Positions 34,959 through 45,948 are shown, counted from the stretch's first letter. The stretch: DNA of 64,000 bases from Thauera sp. UBA6194 (GCA_002422685.1 DITC01000022.1:121590-185589); one strand, 5' to 3'. The notes: generated by a model not told the origin, from the letters alone. Program-made: numbers and translations.

Positions 34959-36965
34959 TCAGAAATCGCAGCCCATGCGCCGATACAGCGTATTGCGCGC
35001 CACGCCGAGGTGGCGAGCGGCGGCCGACAGGTTGCCGTCGAATCGTTCGAGCGCGGCGCGGATCGCGGCGTCGTCGATGTCCTTCGGCCGCCGGCCGCGA
35101 CCGCGGGCGAGCCCCTCGGCCCGTGTCACCACCGGCGCACGCGCGGATTGGCGCGGCACCGGTGCGCCCTCTGCGCCCTGCAGCACTTCGTCGGGCAGAT
35201 GCAGCGGCAGGATGCAGTCCTCGTCCTCGTCCAGCAAGGCAAGGGCGACCTCGAGCACGTTCTGCAGCTGGCGGATATTGCCCGGCCAGGCGTAGGCCTC
35301 GAGGACGGCCATCGTCGCTGGATCGATCCTGATGCGCGCCGGCTCCGGATGGTGGTGGCTGCCATCGAGGAGGCGGCGGACGATCTGATGCAGGTCGCTG
35401 CGCTCGCGCAGCGGCGGCAGCTGCGCGGTCAGGCCGTTGACGCGGTAATACAGGTCCTCGCGAAAGCACCCCGCCCTGACGCTGTCGCTCAGCACGCGGT
35501 GGGTGGCGCACAGCAGCGCGATGTCGACCGCGACCGGCTCGGCCGCGCCCACCGGCTGCACGCAGCGTTCCTGCAGCACGCGCAGCAGGCGCGCCTGCAT
35601 CGCCAGCGGCATGTCGCCGATCTCGTCGAGGAACAGCGTGCCACCGTGGGCCTGCTGGATGCGGCCGATGGCGCCCTCCTTGCGCGCGCCGGTGAAGGCG
35701 CCGCCGACGTAGCCGAAGAGTTCGGATTCGATCAGGTTCTCGGGGATGGCCGCGCAATTCACCGCGACGAAGGGGCCGTCGGCGCGCGGTCCGCTGTTGT
35801 GGCAGGCGCGCGCGAGCAGCTCCTTGCCGGAGCCGGACTCGCCCTGGATCAGGATCGGGATGTTGCGGCCGACGACCTTGGCGCAGCGGTCGAGCGCGAG
35901 TTGCAGCCCGGCGTCGCCGGTGGCGAGCGTCTGCAGCGTCACCCGCTTGCGTGCCGAGCGCGAGGGGTCGGGCGCCCGCGCCGCACGCGCGCCGCCGCCG
36001 GCCTGCGCCGCCTGCAGGCCGATGTGCCAGGCCAGACTCACCCGCACGCGTGCATACACGCTGGCGCCCGAACGCAGTTCGAGTGCCATCAACGCGCCCG
36101 GGTCGCGCGCGGCACGGCCGATCACGGTGCCGAAGCCGCTGCGGAACAGGTTGCCGAAGCCCCCCAGCCCCAGGGCGCGCCCCGGCTCGATGCCGAGCAG
36201 CGCACGCGCCTGGCGGTCGGCGGCGACGATCTCGCCATCGGCATCGACCGCGAGCAGCCCCTCCTGCAACCCGCCCACGCCTTCGGGGCGCGGGTGGAAG
36301 GCGAAGATCGCATGGCGTGCGTATTCGCTCTCGAACATGCGGCGCTCGACCAGGCGCACACCCATGCGCGCCAGCCCGAGCGTGTGCGGCTGATGGTTGC
36401 GGTGGTCGCCGGAGATGTCGAGCGCACCGAGCAGCTCGCCGCGGCAGTCGAGGATGGGCGCGGCACTGCAGGTGAGCACGCCATTGCAGTCGAGGTAATG
36501 CTCGGCGCCGAAGACCTCGACCGGCGCGCGCTCGATCAGCGTGGCGCCGATGGCGTTGGTGCCGCGCTGGCACTCGCTCCAGCTCGCCCCCGGTTGCAGC
36601 GCCACGCGGCTCGCGCGATCGACGAAGGCCGGGTCGCCGATGCCGTGCAGGATCAGCCCGCTGGCGTCGGCGAGCAGAACCATGCTGCCCGAGGCGCGGA
36701 TCTGCTCATGGAGATGCTCCATGACGCCGCCGGCATGGTTGAGCAGCTCGGCATTGCGCTCGCGTGCGACCATCAGGTCGCCGCGCGTGGTGTTCGAGGG
36801 CCGGACACGCTCACCGATATCGAGCCCGAGGCGAAGGCAGCGCTCCCACGAGCGCAGCACCGGCGCCGGCAGGCCCGCGTCCGGTACCTGTCCGTTGTCG
36901 AAAAACTGCCGCCGCAGCGACACCAGCGCCGACGCTTGCGCGGCGCGCATCGGGGTCTGCCCCAT
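34959..36965 (-). CDS. AcoR-type sigma-54-dependent activator
   Basis: A 668-residue enhancer-binding protein. An N-terminal helical part (RSWERCLRLGL) is followed by a GAF-like sensor domain (residues 95-205, with GTNAIGATL, LTCSAAPI) and a PAS-like part to about 300. The AAA+ domain has Walker A GESGSGKE (375-382), the sigma-54 contact loop GAFTGA (422-427) and Walker B FLDEIGDM (446-453). A Fis-type helix-turn-helix ends the protein (NLSAAARHLGVARNTLYRRM). It lies downstream of the aldehyde dehydrogenase but behind a terminator, and is the obvious candidate activator for the two -24/-12 promoters in this window. Confidence 0.92.
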   Translation of the reverse strand: MGQTPMRAAQASALVSLRRQFFDNGQVPDAGLPAPVLRSWERCLRLGLDIGERVRPSNTTRGDLMVARERNAELLNHAGGVMEHLHEQIRASGSMVLLADASGLILHGIGDPAFVDRASRVALQPGASWSECQRGTNAIGATLIERAPVEVFGAEHYLDCNGVLTCSAAPILDCRGELLGALDISGDHRNHQPHTLGLARMGVRLVERRMFESEYARHAIFAFHPRPEGVGGLQEGLLAVDADGEIVAADRQARALLGIEPGRALGLGGFGNLFRSGFGTVIGRAARDPGALMALELRSGASVYARVRVSLAWHIGLQAAQAGGGARAARAPDPSRSARKRVTLQTLATGDAGLQLALDRCAKVVGRNIPILIQGESGSGKELLARACHNSGPRADGPFVAVNCAAIPENLIESELFGYVGGAFTGARKEGAIGRIQQAHGGTLFLDEIGDMPLAMQARLLRVLQERCVQPVGAAEPVAVDIALLCATHRVLSDSVRAGCFREDLYYRVNGLTAQLPPLRERSDLHQIVRRLLDGSHHHPEPARIRIDPATMAVLEAYAWPGNIRQLQNVLEVALALLDEDEDCILPLHLPDEVLQGAEGAPVPRQSARAPVVTRAEGLARGRGRRPKDIDDAAIRAALERFDGNLSAAARHLGVARNTLYRRMGCDF

Positions 36966-37067
36966 CGTCTCGTCTCCTCGTCTGCCCGGATTGCGCCGCG
37001 ACGGCACACCCGGCTTGTGAGGAGGGATGAAGCAATCCCCGTGCCCAAGGCCCTGGCCGGATCGCAC

Positions 37068-37093
37068 AAAAAACAGGGGCGGTCGCCCGCCCC
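37068..37093 (-). terminator. intrinsic terminator after aldehyde dehydrogenase
   Basis: On the minus strand a perfect 7-base stem (GGGGCGG / CCGCCCC) with a 4-base loop is followed by TG and six T residues. It separates the aldehyde dehydrogenase transcript from the activator gene. Confidence 0.88.
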
Positions 37094-37140
37094 CGGCAAA
37101 TGCCCGACGAATCAGGCGTGGAGAGAGAAGCCCTGCGCGC

Positions 37141-38661
<1,521 letters not shown>

Positions 38662-38717
38662 GGTGTCGTCTCCTCGAGCTTCGATGGGTGCGGGCGGGTT
38701 GCCACGGGCTTCGTTCA

Positions 38718-38732
38718 GCAGGGCCCGTGCCA
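38718..38732 (-). promoter_or_regulatory. sigma-54 (-24/-12) promoter of aldehyde dehydrogenase
   Basis: Read on the minus strand: TGGCACG-GGCC-CTGC. GG and GC are 10 bases apart and the only departure from TGGCACG-N4-TTGC is one C for T. Predicted start near 38706, about 45 bases before the ATG. Confidence 0.75.
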
Positions 38733-38802
38733 GCAAGGCGAGCTCTTGTATTTCAGGCACTTGCAGGGCAGCTTCGGTGCCGTCGTTGTTCAGAAAATCG
38801 GC

Positions 38803-39064
38803 TGGAGCAGTGCCCGGGCTGCTCCACATGCTCCATTGATCCGGCATTTATGGAGCAGCCCGGGCAGCGGCTCAGAGGAACAGGATGATCTGCTGCTCGA
38901 ACAGGCCGAGCCGTAGCCGGGCGGGTGGGCGCTTGCGCAAACTCTGAGCCAATTGATTAAAAACACCGCAAAATGCAACTTTCGACGCCAGATTGGCGCG
39001 AACGGTGTTCAACATGCTCCACAGGCACCTGCCCGCCGTGAGCCGTAACGAAGCTGCTGGAGCA
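38803..39064. promoter_or_regulatory. cluster of TGCTCCA/TGGAGCA sites, upstream activator region
   Basis: Six copies of one 7-base word, in either orientation: 38803-38809, 38820-38826, 38829-38835, 38851-38857, 39015-39021, 39058-39064. Two copies lie in a perfect 16-base inverted repeat, 38811-38826 and 38851-38866, with a 24-base spacer. The dense group lies about 100 to 160 bases before the predicted start of aldehyde dehydrogenase transcription, where enhancer-binding proteins act. The remaining 423-base gap (38662-39084) holds no gene that I can see. Confidence 0.65.
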
Positions 39065-39084
39065 GCAAGAGGAAACTTCGAGGA

Positions 39085-40068
39085 ATGAACGCGCCCGGCT
39101 GTCCTCCACCCGACGACCCCCTCCCCGGCGCCGCACTCCGCGGCGCGCCCCCGCCGGACCGCTATCCGCTCGCCATCATCGGCGCCGGCGCGCTCGGCCT
39201 GCATTTCGCGGCGCGCCTTGCCGAGGTGATGCCGGTGGCGGTGATCGCGCGCGACGACGAACGCGCGGCGCGGCTGAAGGCGGGGGTGACGGTCGGGGAT
39301 CGCGTCTTCAAGGCCGACGCCTTCGCCGCCGATGCGCCGCCGCCGGCGGACTGGGTGATCGTGCTGGTCAAGGCGGGCGACACCGCGGCCGCGGCGGCGA
39401 TTGCCGAGCACATGCAGCCCCTCGGGGTGCTGTCGCTACAGAACGGCCTCACCGGCGACCTGCTGCGTGCGCACTGCCGAGCGCCGCGCGTGGACCAGGG
39501 CATCACCACGGAAGGGGCCTACCGGGAAGGCACCGCCGAGGCCGAGCGGGTGCAGCCCTCAGGCGCGGGGGAGACCTTGCTGCCGCGCGGCTTCGAGCCG
39601 GTGGCCGAAATGCTGATGCGTGCCGGCCTGCACGCGCGCGTCGAGCCCGACATCGGCGCCGCGCGCCTTGCCAAACTGCTGGTGAACGTGGCGATCAACC
39701 CGCTCGCGGCCGTGCATCGGGCGAACAACGGCGCCCTGCTCGCGCCGCCGCTACGCGCCGAGCTGGATCGTCTGGTGCACGAGGCCTGGCCGGTGCTGCA
39801 CGCCGAGGGGCTGGCACTGGACGAGCCGGCCGCGCTGGCCCGCGTTCACGCGGTCGCGCAGGCGACGGGGGCAAACCGCGCCAGCATGCTGCAGGACGTG
39901 CTCGCCGGGCGGCGCACCGAGATCGACGCCATCACCGGCGCCCTGCTGCAGATGGCCGCACGGCGTGGCATGGCGGTGCCGACGCACGAGGCGTTGTATC
40001 AGGCAGTCAGGGCGCTGGAGCCGGGCAAGGGCTCGCTCAGCGAATCCCGCCCATGCACAGATACTTGA
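39085..40068 (+). CDS. 2-dehydropantoate 2-reductase-like protein
   Basis: A 327-residue protein of the PanE/ApbA ketopantoate reductase family. NADP-binding motif IIGAGALGLHFAARL near residue 31, LVKAGDT and LSLQNGL in the middle, and a C-terminal helical domain with KLLVNVAINPLAA (catalytic Lys) and NRASMLQDVLAGRRTEIDAITG. Family-wide signature is complete, so activity is plausible; whether it serves pantothenate synthesis or another 2-oxoacid is open. The 3' end overlaps the 3' end of the convergent dehydrogenase gene by 32 bases. Confidence 0.85.
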   Translation: MNAPGCPPPDDPLPGAALRGAPPPDRYPLAIIGAGALGLHFAARLAEVMPVAVIARDDERAARLKAGVTVGDRVFKADAFAADAPPPADWVIVLVKAGDTAAAAAIAEHMQPLGVLSLQNGLTGDLLRAHCRAPRVDQGITTEGAYREGTAEAERVQPSGAGETLLPRGFEPVAEMLMRAGLHARVEPDIGAARLAKLLVNVAINPLAAVHRANNGALLAPPLRAELDRLVHEAWPVLHAEGLALDEPAALARVHAVAQATGANRASMLQDVLAGRRTEIDAITGALLQMAARRGMAVPTHEALYQAVRALEPGKGSLSESRPCTDT

Positions 40069-41494
40069 TCTCGACGAAGTCGTCGATACCGTACTTCGAG
40101 CCCTCGCGCCCGATGCCGGAGGCCTTCACCCCGCCGAAGGGCGCGACCTCGGTGGAGATGATGCCCTCGTTGATGCCGACGATGCCGTACTCCAGCCCTT
40201 CGGCCACGCGCCACACACGCGCGATGTCGCGCGCGTAGAAGTACGCCGCGAGGCCGAACTCGGTGTCGTTGGCCATGCGGATCGCTTCTTCTTCGGTGTG
40301 GAAGCGGAACAGCGGCGCCACCGGGCCGAAGATCTCCTCGCGCGCCACGCGCATCGCCGGCGTGACCCCGGTGACGATGGTGGGCTCGAAGAAGGTGCCG
40401 CCGAGCGCGTGGCGCTTGCCGCCGCAGGCGATCTGCGCGCCCTTGCCCACCGCATCGGCGAGCAACTCCTCGACCTTCGCCACCGCGTCCTCGTTGATCA
40501 GCGGGCCCTGCTGCACCTCGCCCGACAGGCCCGGGCCGACCTTGAGCCTGGCCACTGCCTCGGCCAGCTTCGCGGCGAAGGCGTCGTAGATGCCGTCCTG
40601 CACCAGCAGGCGGTTGGCGCACACGCAGGTCTGGCCGGCGTTGCGGTACTTCGAGGCCATCGCGCCCGCCACCGCGGCGTCGAGGTCCGCGTCGTCGAAG
40701 ACGATGAAGGGCGCGTTGCCGCCGAGCTCGAGCGCCACCTTCTTCACCGTGTCGGCGCATTGCGCCATCAGCAGCTTGCCGACCTCGGTCGAGCCGGTGA
40801 AGGACAGCTTGCGCACCACCGGGCTGGCGGTGAGCTCGCCGCCGACCTCGGCCGCGCGGTTGGTGGTGACGATGTTGAACACCCCCGCCGGCATGCCGGC
40901 GCGCTCGGCCAGCTCGGCGAGCGCGAGCGCGCTCAGCGGCGTGTCTTCGGCGGGCTTGATCACCATGGTGCAGCCGGCGGCCAGCGCCGGGCCGGCCTTG
41001 CGCGTGATCATCGCGTTGGGGAAGTTCCACGGCGTGATCGCCGCCACCACGCCGATCGGCTGCTTGATCACCACGATGCGCTTGTCCGCGCCATGCGCGG
41101 GGATCACGTCACCGTAGATGCGCTTGCCCTCTTCGGCGAACCACTCGATGAAGGACGCGCCGTAGGCCACCTCGCCGCGCGCCTCGGCCAGCGGCTTGCC
41201 CTGCTCGGCGGTCATCAGCGTGGCGAGGTCTTCCTGGTTGGCCAGGATGAGCTCGAACCAGCGCCGCAGGATGGCTGCGCGCTCCTTTGCGGTGCGCGCG
41301 CGCCAGGCGGGCAGCGCCGCGTCGGCCGCGGCGATCGCGCGCCGGGTTTCCGCAGCGCCCATGTCGGGCACGCTGGCGATGAGGCTGCCGTCGGCCGGAT
41401 TGCGTACCGCGAAGCTGGCGCCCGAGTCGGCCGCGCTCCATTGCCCGTCGATGAAAGCCTGCGTGCGCAGCAAGGTGGCGTCCCTGAGTTGCAT
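40037..41494 (-). CDS. gabD: succinate-semialdehyde dehydrogenase (NADP type)
   Basis: A 485-residue aldehyde dehydrogenase matching the GabD family: ITPWNFPNAMITRKAGPALAAGC, catalytic Glu in LELGGNAPFIVFDDADLD, catalytic Cys in NAGQTCVCANR, and PFGGVKASGIGREGSKYGID at the end. It converts succinate semialdehyde to succinate; glutarate semialdehyde is also possible. No gabT or regulator is adjacent. Normal length. Confidence 0.88.
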   Translation of the reverse strand: MQLRDATLLRTQAFIDGQWSAADSGASFAVRNPADGSLIASVPDMGAAETRRAIAAADAALPAWRARTAKERAAILRRWFELILANQEDLATLMTAEQGKPLAEARGEVAYGASFIEWFAEEGKRIYGDVIPAHGADKRIVVIKQPIGVVAAITPWNFPNAMITRKAGPALAAGCTMVIKPAEDTPLSALALAELAERAGMPAGVFNIVTTNRAAEVGGELTASPVVRKLSFTGSTEVGKLLMAQCADTVKKVALELGGNAPFIVFDDADLDAAVAGAMASKYRNAGQTCVCANRLLVQDGIYDAFAAKLAEAVARLKVGPGLSGEVQQGPLINEDAVAKVEELLADAVGKGAQIACGGKRHALGGTFFEPTIVTGVTPAMRVAREEIFGPVAPLFRFHTEEEAIRMANDTEFGLAAYFYARDIARVWRVAEGLEYGIVGINEGIISTEVAPFGGVKASGIGREGSKYGIDDFVEIKYLCMGGIR

Positions 41495-41622
41495 GGTCCT
41501 GGTCTCCCTGAGGTGCTTTGAAAGTGGGGGTTGCAGGGCGCGTCGCGCGCGCCGTCAGCAACCGCAAGCCACCGATGGTAACGCGAGCGCGGCCAGCAGC
41601 GGGCCGGGCGCCCAGATCCGCG

Positions 41623-42645
41623 TCAGCTCTGCGCCACGAACCAGTGCTGCGTGCGGTTGACGATCGCTACCAGCGAAAGCATCACCGGCACCTCGACCAG
41701 CACGCCGACCACGGTCGCCAGCGCCGCACCGGAGTTGAGCCCGAACAGCGAGATCGCCACCGCCACTGCAAGCTCGAAGAAGTTCGAGGTGCCGATCAGG
41801 CAGGCCGGGCCGGCGACATTGTGTGGCAGCTTCAGCGCCTTGGCGGCGAGATAGGCGATGAGGAAAATACCGTAGGTCTGCACCATCAGCGGCACCGCGA
41901 TCATGGCGATCACCAGTGGCTTGTCGACGATGGTGTTGGCCTGAAAGCCGAACAACAGCACCACCGTGGCGATGAGGCCGACGACGGACCAGGGCTTGAG
42001 CCGGCCGACGAAGTCCGCCACCGCATGCGTCGAGCGCCGCTCGAGCGCATGCCGCGTCGCCATGCCGGCCACCAGCGGCAGCACCACGTAGAGCACGGTC
42101 GACAGCACCAGCGTCTCCCACGGCACGGTGATGTCGGTGACGCCGAGCAGAAAGGCGGCGATCGGCGCGAAGGCGAAGATCATGATGATGTCGTTCACCG
42201 ACACCTGCACCAGGGTGTAGTTGGCGTCGCCCTTCACGAGCTGGCTCCAGACGAACACCATCGCGGTGCACGGCGCCACGCCGAGCAGGATCATGCCGGC
42301 GATGTATTCGCTGGCCGACTGCGGGTCGACCCAGGGCGCAAAGATGTAATGGAAGAACAGCACGCCCAGCGCCGCCATCGTGAACGGCTTGATCAGCCAG
42401 TTCACCACCAGGGTCAGGATCAGCCCGCGTGGTTTGCGGCCGACGTCCTTCACCGCATGCCAGTCGATCTGGATCATCATCGGGTAGATCATCACCCAGA
42501 TGAACACGGCCACCACCAGGTTCACATGCGCAAACTCGATCGCGGCGATGCCCTGGAAAACCCCCGGCATGACCAGCCCGAGCCCGACCCCGGCGAGAAT
42601 GCCCAGGCCGACCCAGACGGTCAGATAGCGCTCGAACAGCCCCAT
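41623..42645 (-). CDS. acr3: Acr3-type arsenite efflux pump
   Basis: A 340-residue membrane protein with about ten segments. Family marks are PMMIQIDW in segment 2, the essential Cys in GVAPCTAMVFVWS near residue 129, and GTSNFFELAVAVAIS near 285. It expels As(III) using the proton gradient. It begins 1 base after the arsRC stop, as the last gene of the ars operon. Confidence 0.94.
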   Translation of the reverse strand: MGLFERYLTVWVGLGILAGVGLGLVMPGVFQGIAAIEFAHVNLVVAVFIWVMIYPMMIQIDWHAVKDVGRKPRGLILTLVVNWLIKPFTMAALGVLFFHYIFAPWVDPQSASEYIAGMILLGVAPCTAMVFVWSQLVKGDANYTLVQVSVNDIIMIFAFAPIAAFLLGVTDITVPWETLVLSTVLYVVLPLVAGMATRHALERRSTHAVADFVGRLKPWSVVGLIATVVLLFGFQANTIVDKPLVIAMIAVPLMVQTYGIFLIAYLAAKALKLPHNVAGPACLIGTSNFFELAVAVAISLFGLNSGAALATVVGVLVEVPVMLSLVAIVNRTQHWFVAQS

Positions 42646-42646
42646 G

Positions 42647-43546
42647 TCAGCCCTCCGCGTCCACCGGCACCTGGCCGAGGCGGTCGATCTCGCGCTTGAT
42701 GGCCAGGCGGTCGAGCTTGGCCAGCGGCAGGCTCAGGAACAAGCGCAGTCGGTTCACGATCTGGTTCTGCACCTGGCTGAAGGCGGCGAGGCGGCGCTGC
42801 TCGCTGCCTTCAGCCTTCACCGGGTCGGCAAAACCCCAATGCGCGGTGAGCGGCTGGCCGGGCCACACCGGGCAGGCCTCGCCCGCGAGCAGGTCGCACA
42901 CGGTGAACACGAAATCCATCTGCGGCGCGTCTGCACTGGCGAACTCTTCCCAACTCTTGCTGCGCAAGGTGCTGGTGTCGTAGCCCTGCGCCTGCAGCAC
43001 CTGCAGCGTCATCGGGTGCACCGCGCCACTGGGCTGGCTGCCCGCGCTGAAGGCCTTGAAGCGCCCCTTGCCGAGTTCATTGAGCACGACCTCGGCGATG
43101 ATGCTGCGCGCGGAGTTGCCCGAGCACAGGAAGAGCACGTTGTAGATCTTGTCGGACATTGGAGACTCCGCTTGTCGTGTTGCGCCCCCGCGGGGCAGGT
43201 TTGAATCGATGTTGCAGCCAGGCCCGTCGCCACGAACCGTCTCGACGCAGAGCTCCGGCATGCCGTCGCAGCATTCGGCGGTGAGGTAGGCGATCAGGGC
43301 GCGCATCTGCGGCAGGCTCGCCCGATAGCGCTGGAACCGCCCCTCCTGCTCCACCGACACCAGGCCGGCATGGCTGAGCGTCTTGAGGTGAAAGGAGGTG
43401 TTGGTGGGCGGCAGATCGAGCGCGGCAGATATCTCGCCTGCCACCAGGCCTTCGCGCCCCGTGCGCACCAGCAGCCGATAGACGTCGAGCCGGATACCCG
43501 AGGACAGCGCCTCGAAGACGGCGAGTGCAGCGGCTTTTTCCATCAT
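42647..43546 (-). CDS. ArsR-ArsC fusion: arsenic repressor plus arsenate reductase
   Basis: One uninterrupted 299-residue frame. Residues 1-111 form an ArsR/SmtB winged helix (SGIRLDVYRLLVRTGREGLVAGEIS) whose C-terminal cysteines Cys92-Cys93 and Cys100 (ECCDGMPELC) match the As(III) site of Acidithiobacillus-type ArsR. A short linker leads to an ArsC of the thioredoxin-coupled low-molecular-weight phosphatase fold from residue 130, with catalytic Cys141 in FLCSGNSARS. A ribosome binding site (GGAG) precedes the internal ATG at 43159, so a free ArsC may also be made. Start ATG 43546 overlaps the arsJ stop. Confidence 0.82.
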   Translation of the reverse strand: MMEKAAALAVFEALSSGIRLDVYRLLVRTGREGLVAGEISAALDLPPTNTSFHLKTLSHAGLVSVEQEGRFQRYRASLPQMRALIAYLTAECCDGMPELCVETVRGDGPGCNIDSNLPRGGATRQAESPMSDKIYNVLFLCSGNSARSIIAEVVLNELGKGRFKAFSAGSQPSGAVHPMTLQVLQAQGYDTSTLRSKSWEEFASADAPQMDFVFTVCDLLAGEACPVWPGQPLTAHWGFADPVKAEGSEQRRLAAFSQVQNQIVNRLRLFLSLPLAKLDRLAIKREIDRLGQVPVDAEG

Positions 43547-44871
43547 GTTTCGTGTGCTCCATCTCGGGGGCGGAGAGCGGGGTCCAGTGCCTGCCGCATC
43601 GGCAGCGCCAGCGTGGCCGCCCAGCACAGCCCCAGCATCAGCGCCGATCCGATCAGCGCATACAGCAAGCCACCCCACTGATACAGCAGCCCCGACAGCA
43701 GCGTGCCGATGAAGCGCCCGAGCGCGTTGGCGGCGTAGTAAAAACCGACATCCTCGGCGGCTTTCTCCGAGCCGGCATAGGCGAGCACCAGGTAGGAATG
43801 CACCGAGGAATTGACCGCGAACGCAAAGCCGAACACGCCCAAGCCGGCGACCACCACCCACTCCAGCGCCGGCACTTGCATCGCCACCGCCACCGCGAGC
43901 AGCACCGGCACCACCGCCAGCAGCGCCGACCACAGACGCGCCGCCGGCACCTCGCGGCTCAGCCCGTCGGCGCTGCGGCGCACGATGTGCGGCGCCAGCG
44001 CCTGCACCAGGCCGTAGCCGATGGTCCACACGGCGAGGAAGGTGCCCACCATGGTGAAGGTCCACCCCGCCGAATACAGAAACACCGGCACGCCGACCAC
44101 GAACCACACGTCGCGCGCGCCGAACAGCACCACGCGCGCGGCGGCCAGTGCGTTGATGCCGGGGTTCTTGGCAAACAGCTCGCGCACCGACTTCGAGGCC
44201 TTTTTCTTGCCCATCATCGGCGGCAGCGAGGCGACCACGCCTACCAGCACCAGCGCCAGCAAGCCCGCCATCGCCCACAGCGCGCCGCGAAAGCCGAGCG
44301 TCTCCAGCAGCACGCCGCCGAGGAAGAAGCCGATGCCCTTCATCGCGTTCTTGCTGCCGGTGAACCAGGCCACCCACTTGAAGAGCTGGCCCGCCCCCTC
44401 CTCTTTCGCCTCGGCTTGGGTGATCTTGATCGCCGACTTGCTCGCGGTCTTGGTCAGGTCCTTGGCCACGCCGCAGATGCCCTGCGCCACCACCACCCAG
44501 GCCACCGCCATCGCCGCCGTCCAGCCTGGGTCGAGCAGCGACAGCAGCACGAAGCCCGTGATCTGCGTCACCAGCCCCACGGTGAGCATGCGCGCGATGC
44601 CGTAATGCGTCGCCAGCCAGCCACCGACCAGGTTCGCCAGCACGCCCGCCGCCTCGTAGAGCAGGAACAGGAAGGCGAGCGTGAACGGCGAGTAGCCCAG
44701 CCGATAGAAGTGCAGCAGCACCAGCATGCGCAGCGCGCCGTCGGTGAGCGTGAAGCCCCAGTAGGCGGCGGTGACGATGGCGTAGTTGCGCGCGGCGTGG
44801 CGCGCGCCACCGCCGGCTGGTGCCGAGGGTGACGCGGGCGGCGTCGGGGCAGAGCGTGGCGACTCCTTCAT
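43543..44871 (-). CDS. arsJ: ArsJ organoarsenical efflux permease
   Basis: A 442-residue major facilitator protein with about eleven segments. NYAIVTAAYWGFTLTDGALRMLVLLHF at the start, LTKTASKSAIK and GFYYAANALGRFIGTLLSG later are characteristic of ArsJ. It expels 1-arseno-3-phosphoglycerate, the product of the GAPDH-type enzyme encoded 2 bases upstream. Together they form an As(V) resistance route that needs no reduction. Overlaps the fusion gene by 4 bases. Confidence 0.92.
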   Translation of the reverse strand: MKESPRSAPTPPASPSAPAGGGARHAARNYAIVTAAYWGFTLTDGALRMLVLLHFYRLGYSPFTLAFLFLLYEAAGVLANLVGGWLATHYGIARMLTVGLVTQITGFVLLSLLDPGWTAAMAVAWVVVAQGICGVAKDLTKTASKSAIKITQAEAKEEGAGQLFKWVAWFTGSKNAMKGIGFFLGGVLLETLGFRGALWAMAGLLALVLVGVVASLPPMMGKKKASKSVRELFAKNPGINALAAARVVLFGARDVWFVVGVPVFLYSAGWTFTMVGTFLAVWTIGYGLVQALAPHIVRRSADGLSREVPAARLWSALLAVVPVLLAVAVAMQVPALEWVVVAGLGVFGFAFAVNSSVHSYLVLAYAGSEKAAEDVGFYYAANALGRFIGTLLSGLLYQWGGLLYALIGSALMLGLCWAATLALPMRQALDPALRPRDGAHET

Positions 44872-44873
44872 CT

Positions 44874-45917
44874 TCAGATGCCGACGCTTTCCATGTGGCA
44901 GGCCAGGTCGACCATGCGGCAGGCGTAGCCCATCTCGTTGTCGTACCAGGCATAAACCTTGAGCAGCGTGCCGTCGGTGACCATGGTCGACAGCGCATCG
45001 ATGATCGAACTGCGCGTGTCGCGGGCGTAATCGACGCTGACCAGCGGGCGCTCCTCGTAGCCGAGGATGCCGGCGAGCTCGCCCTCGGAAGCGGCCTTGA
45101 ACAGCGCGTTGACCTCTTCCGCCGTGGTCGCGCGCTGCAGCTCGAACACGCAGTCGGTGAGCGAGGCATTGAGTACCGGCGCGCGCACCGCGTGGCCGTT
45201 GAGCTTGCCCTTGAGTTCGGGGTAGATCAGCGCAATCGCGGTGGCGCTGCCGGTAGTGGTCGGCGCCAGGCTCATCAGCGAGCTGCGCGCCCGGCGCAGG
45301 TCCTTGTGCGGGGCGTCGACCACCAGGTTGGTGTTGGTAGGGTCGTGGATGGTGGTGATCTGGCCGTGGCGAATGCCGAGGTTCTCGTGCACCACCTTGA
45401 CCACCGGCGCCAGGCAGTTCGTGGTGCACGATGCCGCGGTGACGATGTGGTCGCGCGCCGGGTCGTAGGCCGCGTGGTTGATGCCGACCACCATGTTGAG
45501 CACGCCGCCGGTCTTCACCGGCGCGGCAACGATCACGCGTTTGGCGCCGCGATCGAGGTGGCCCTGCAGGGTCTCGGGGGTGATGAACTTGCCGGTGCAT
45601 TCGAGCACCACATCCACGCCCAGCTCGCCCCAGGGGATCTCGGCCGCGGTGGCGTGCGACGAGAACGACAGCTTGCGGTCGTCGATGCGGATCGTCTCCT
45701 CGCCCTCGGCGCGGATGTCGGCGCGCCACTTGCCCTGCACGCTGTCGAAGGCGAGCAGATGCGCGGTGGCCGCGGCACCGCCCTTCAGTTCGTTGAGGTG
45801 CACCACCTCCAGGCGGTTGCCCGCGCGCGGATCGTCCGCTTGCCGCTCAGCCGCTCCCATCGCGGCGCGCAGCGCCAGGCGGCCGACGCGGCCCATGCCG
45901 TTGATGCCAACTCTCAT
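44874..45917 (-). CDS. ars-operon glyceraldehyde-3-phosphate dehydrogenase
   Basis: A 347-residue GAPDH. NAD-binding GINGMGRVGRLALRA, catalytic Cys in ASCTTNCLAP near residue 160, and WYDNEMGYACR at the end. Operon position and pairing with arsJ show that it serves arsenate detoxification (forming 1-arseno-3-phosphoglycerate) more than glycolysis. ATG 45917 is chosen; a GTG three codons upstream is in frame. First gene of the ars operon. Confidence 0.92.
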   Translation of the reverse strand: MRVGINGMGRVGRLALRAAMGAAERQADDPRAGNRLEVVHLNELKGGAAATAHLLAFDSVQGKWRADIRAEGEETIRIDDRKLSFSSHATAAEIPWGELGVDVVLECTGKFITPETLQGHLDRGAKRVIVAAPVKTGGVLNMVVGINHAAYDPARDHIVTAASCTTNCLAPVVKVVHENLGIRHGQITTIHDPTNTNLVVDAPHKDLRRARSSLMSLAPTTTGSATAIALIYPELKGKLNGHAVRAPVLNASLTDCVFELQRATTAEEVNALFKAASEGELAGILGYEERPLVSVDYARDTRSSIIDALSTMVTDGTLLKVYAWYDNEMGYACRMVDLACHMESVGI

Positions 45918-45948
45918 GACTCGCACCTCAATAAAGCAATAGTTTTAG

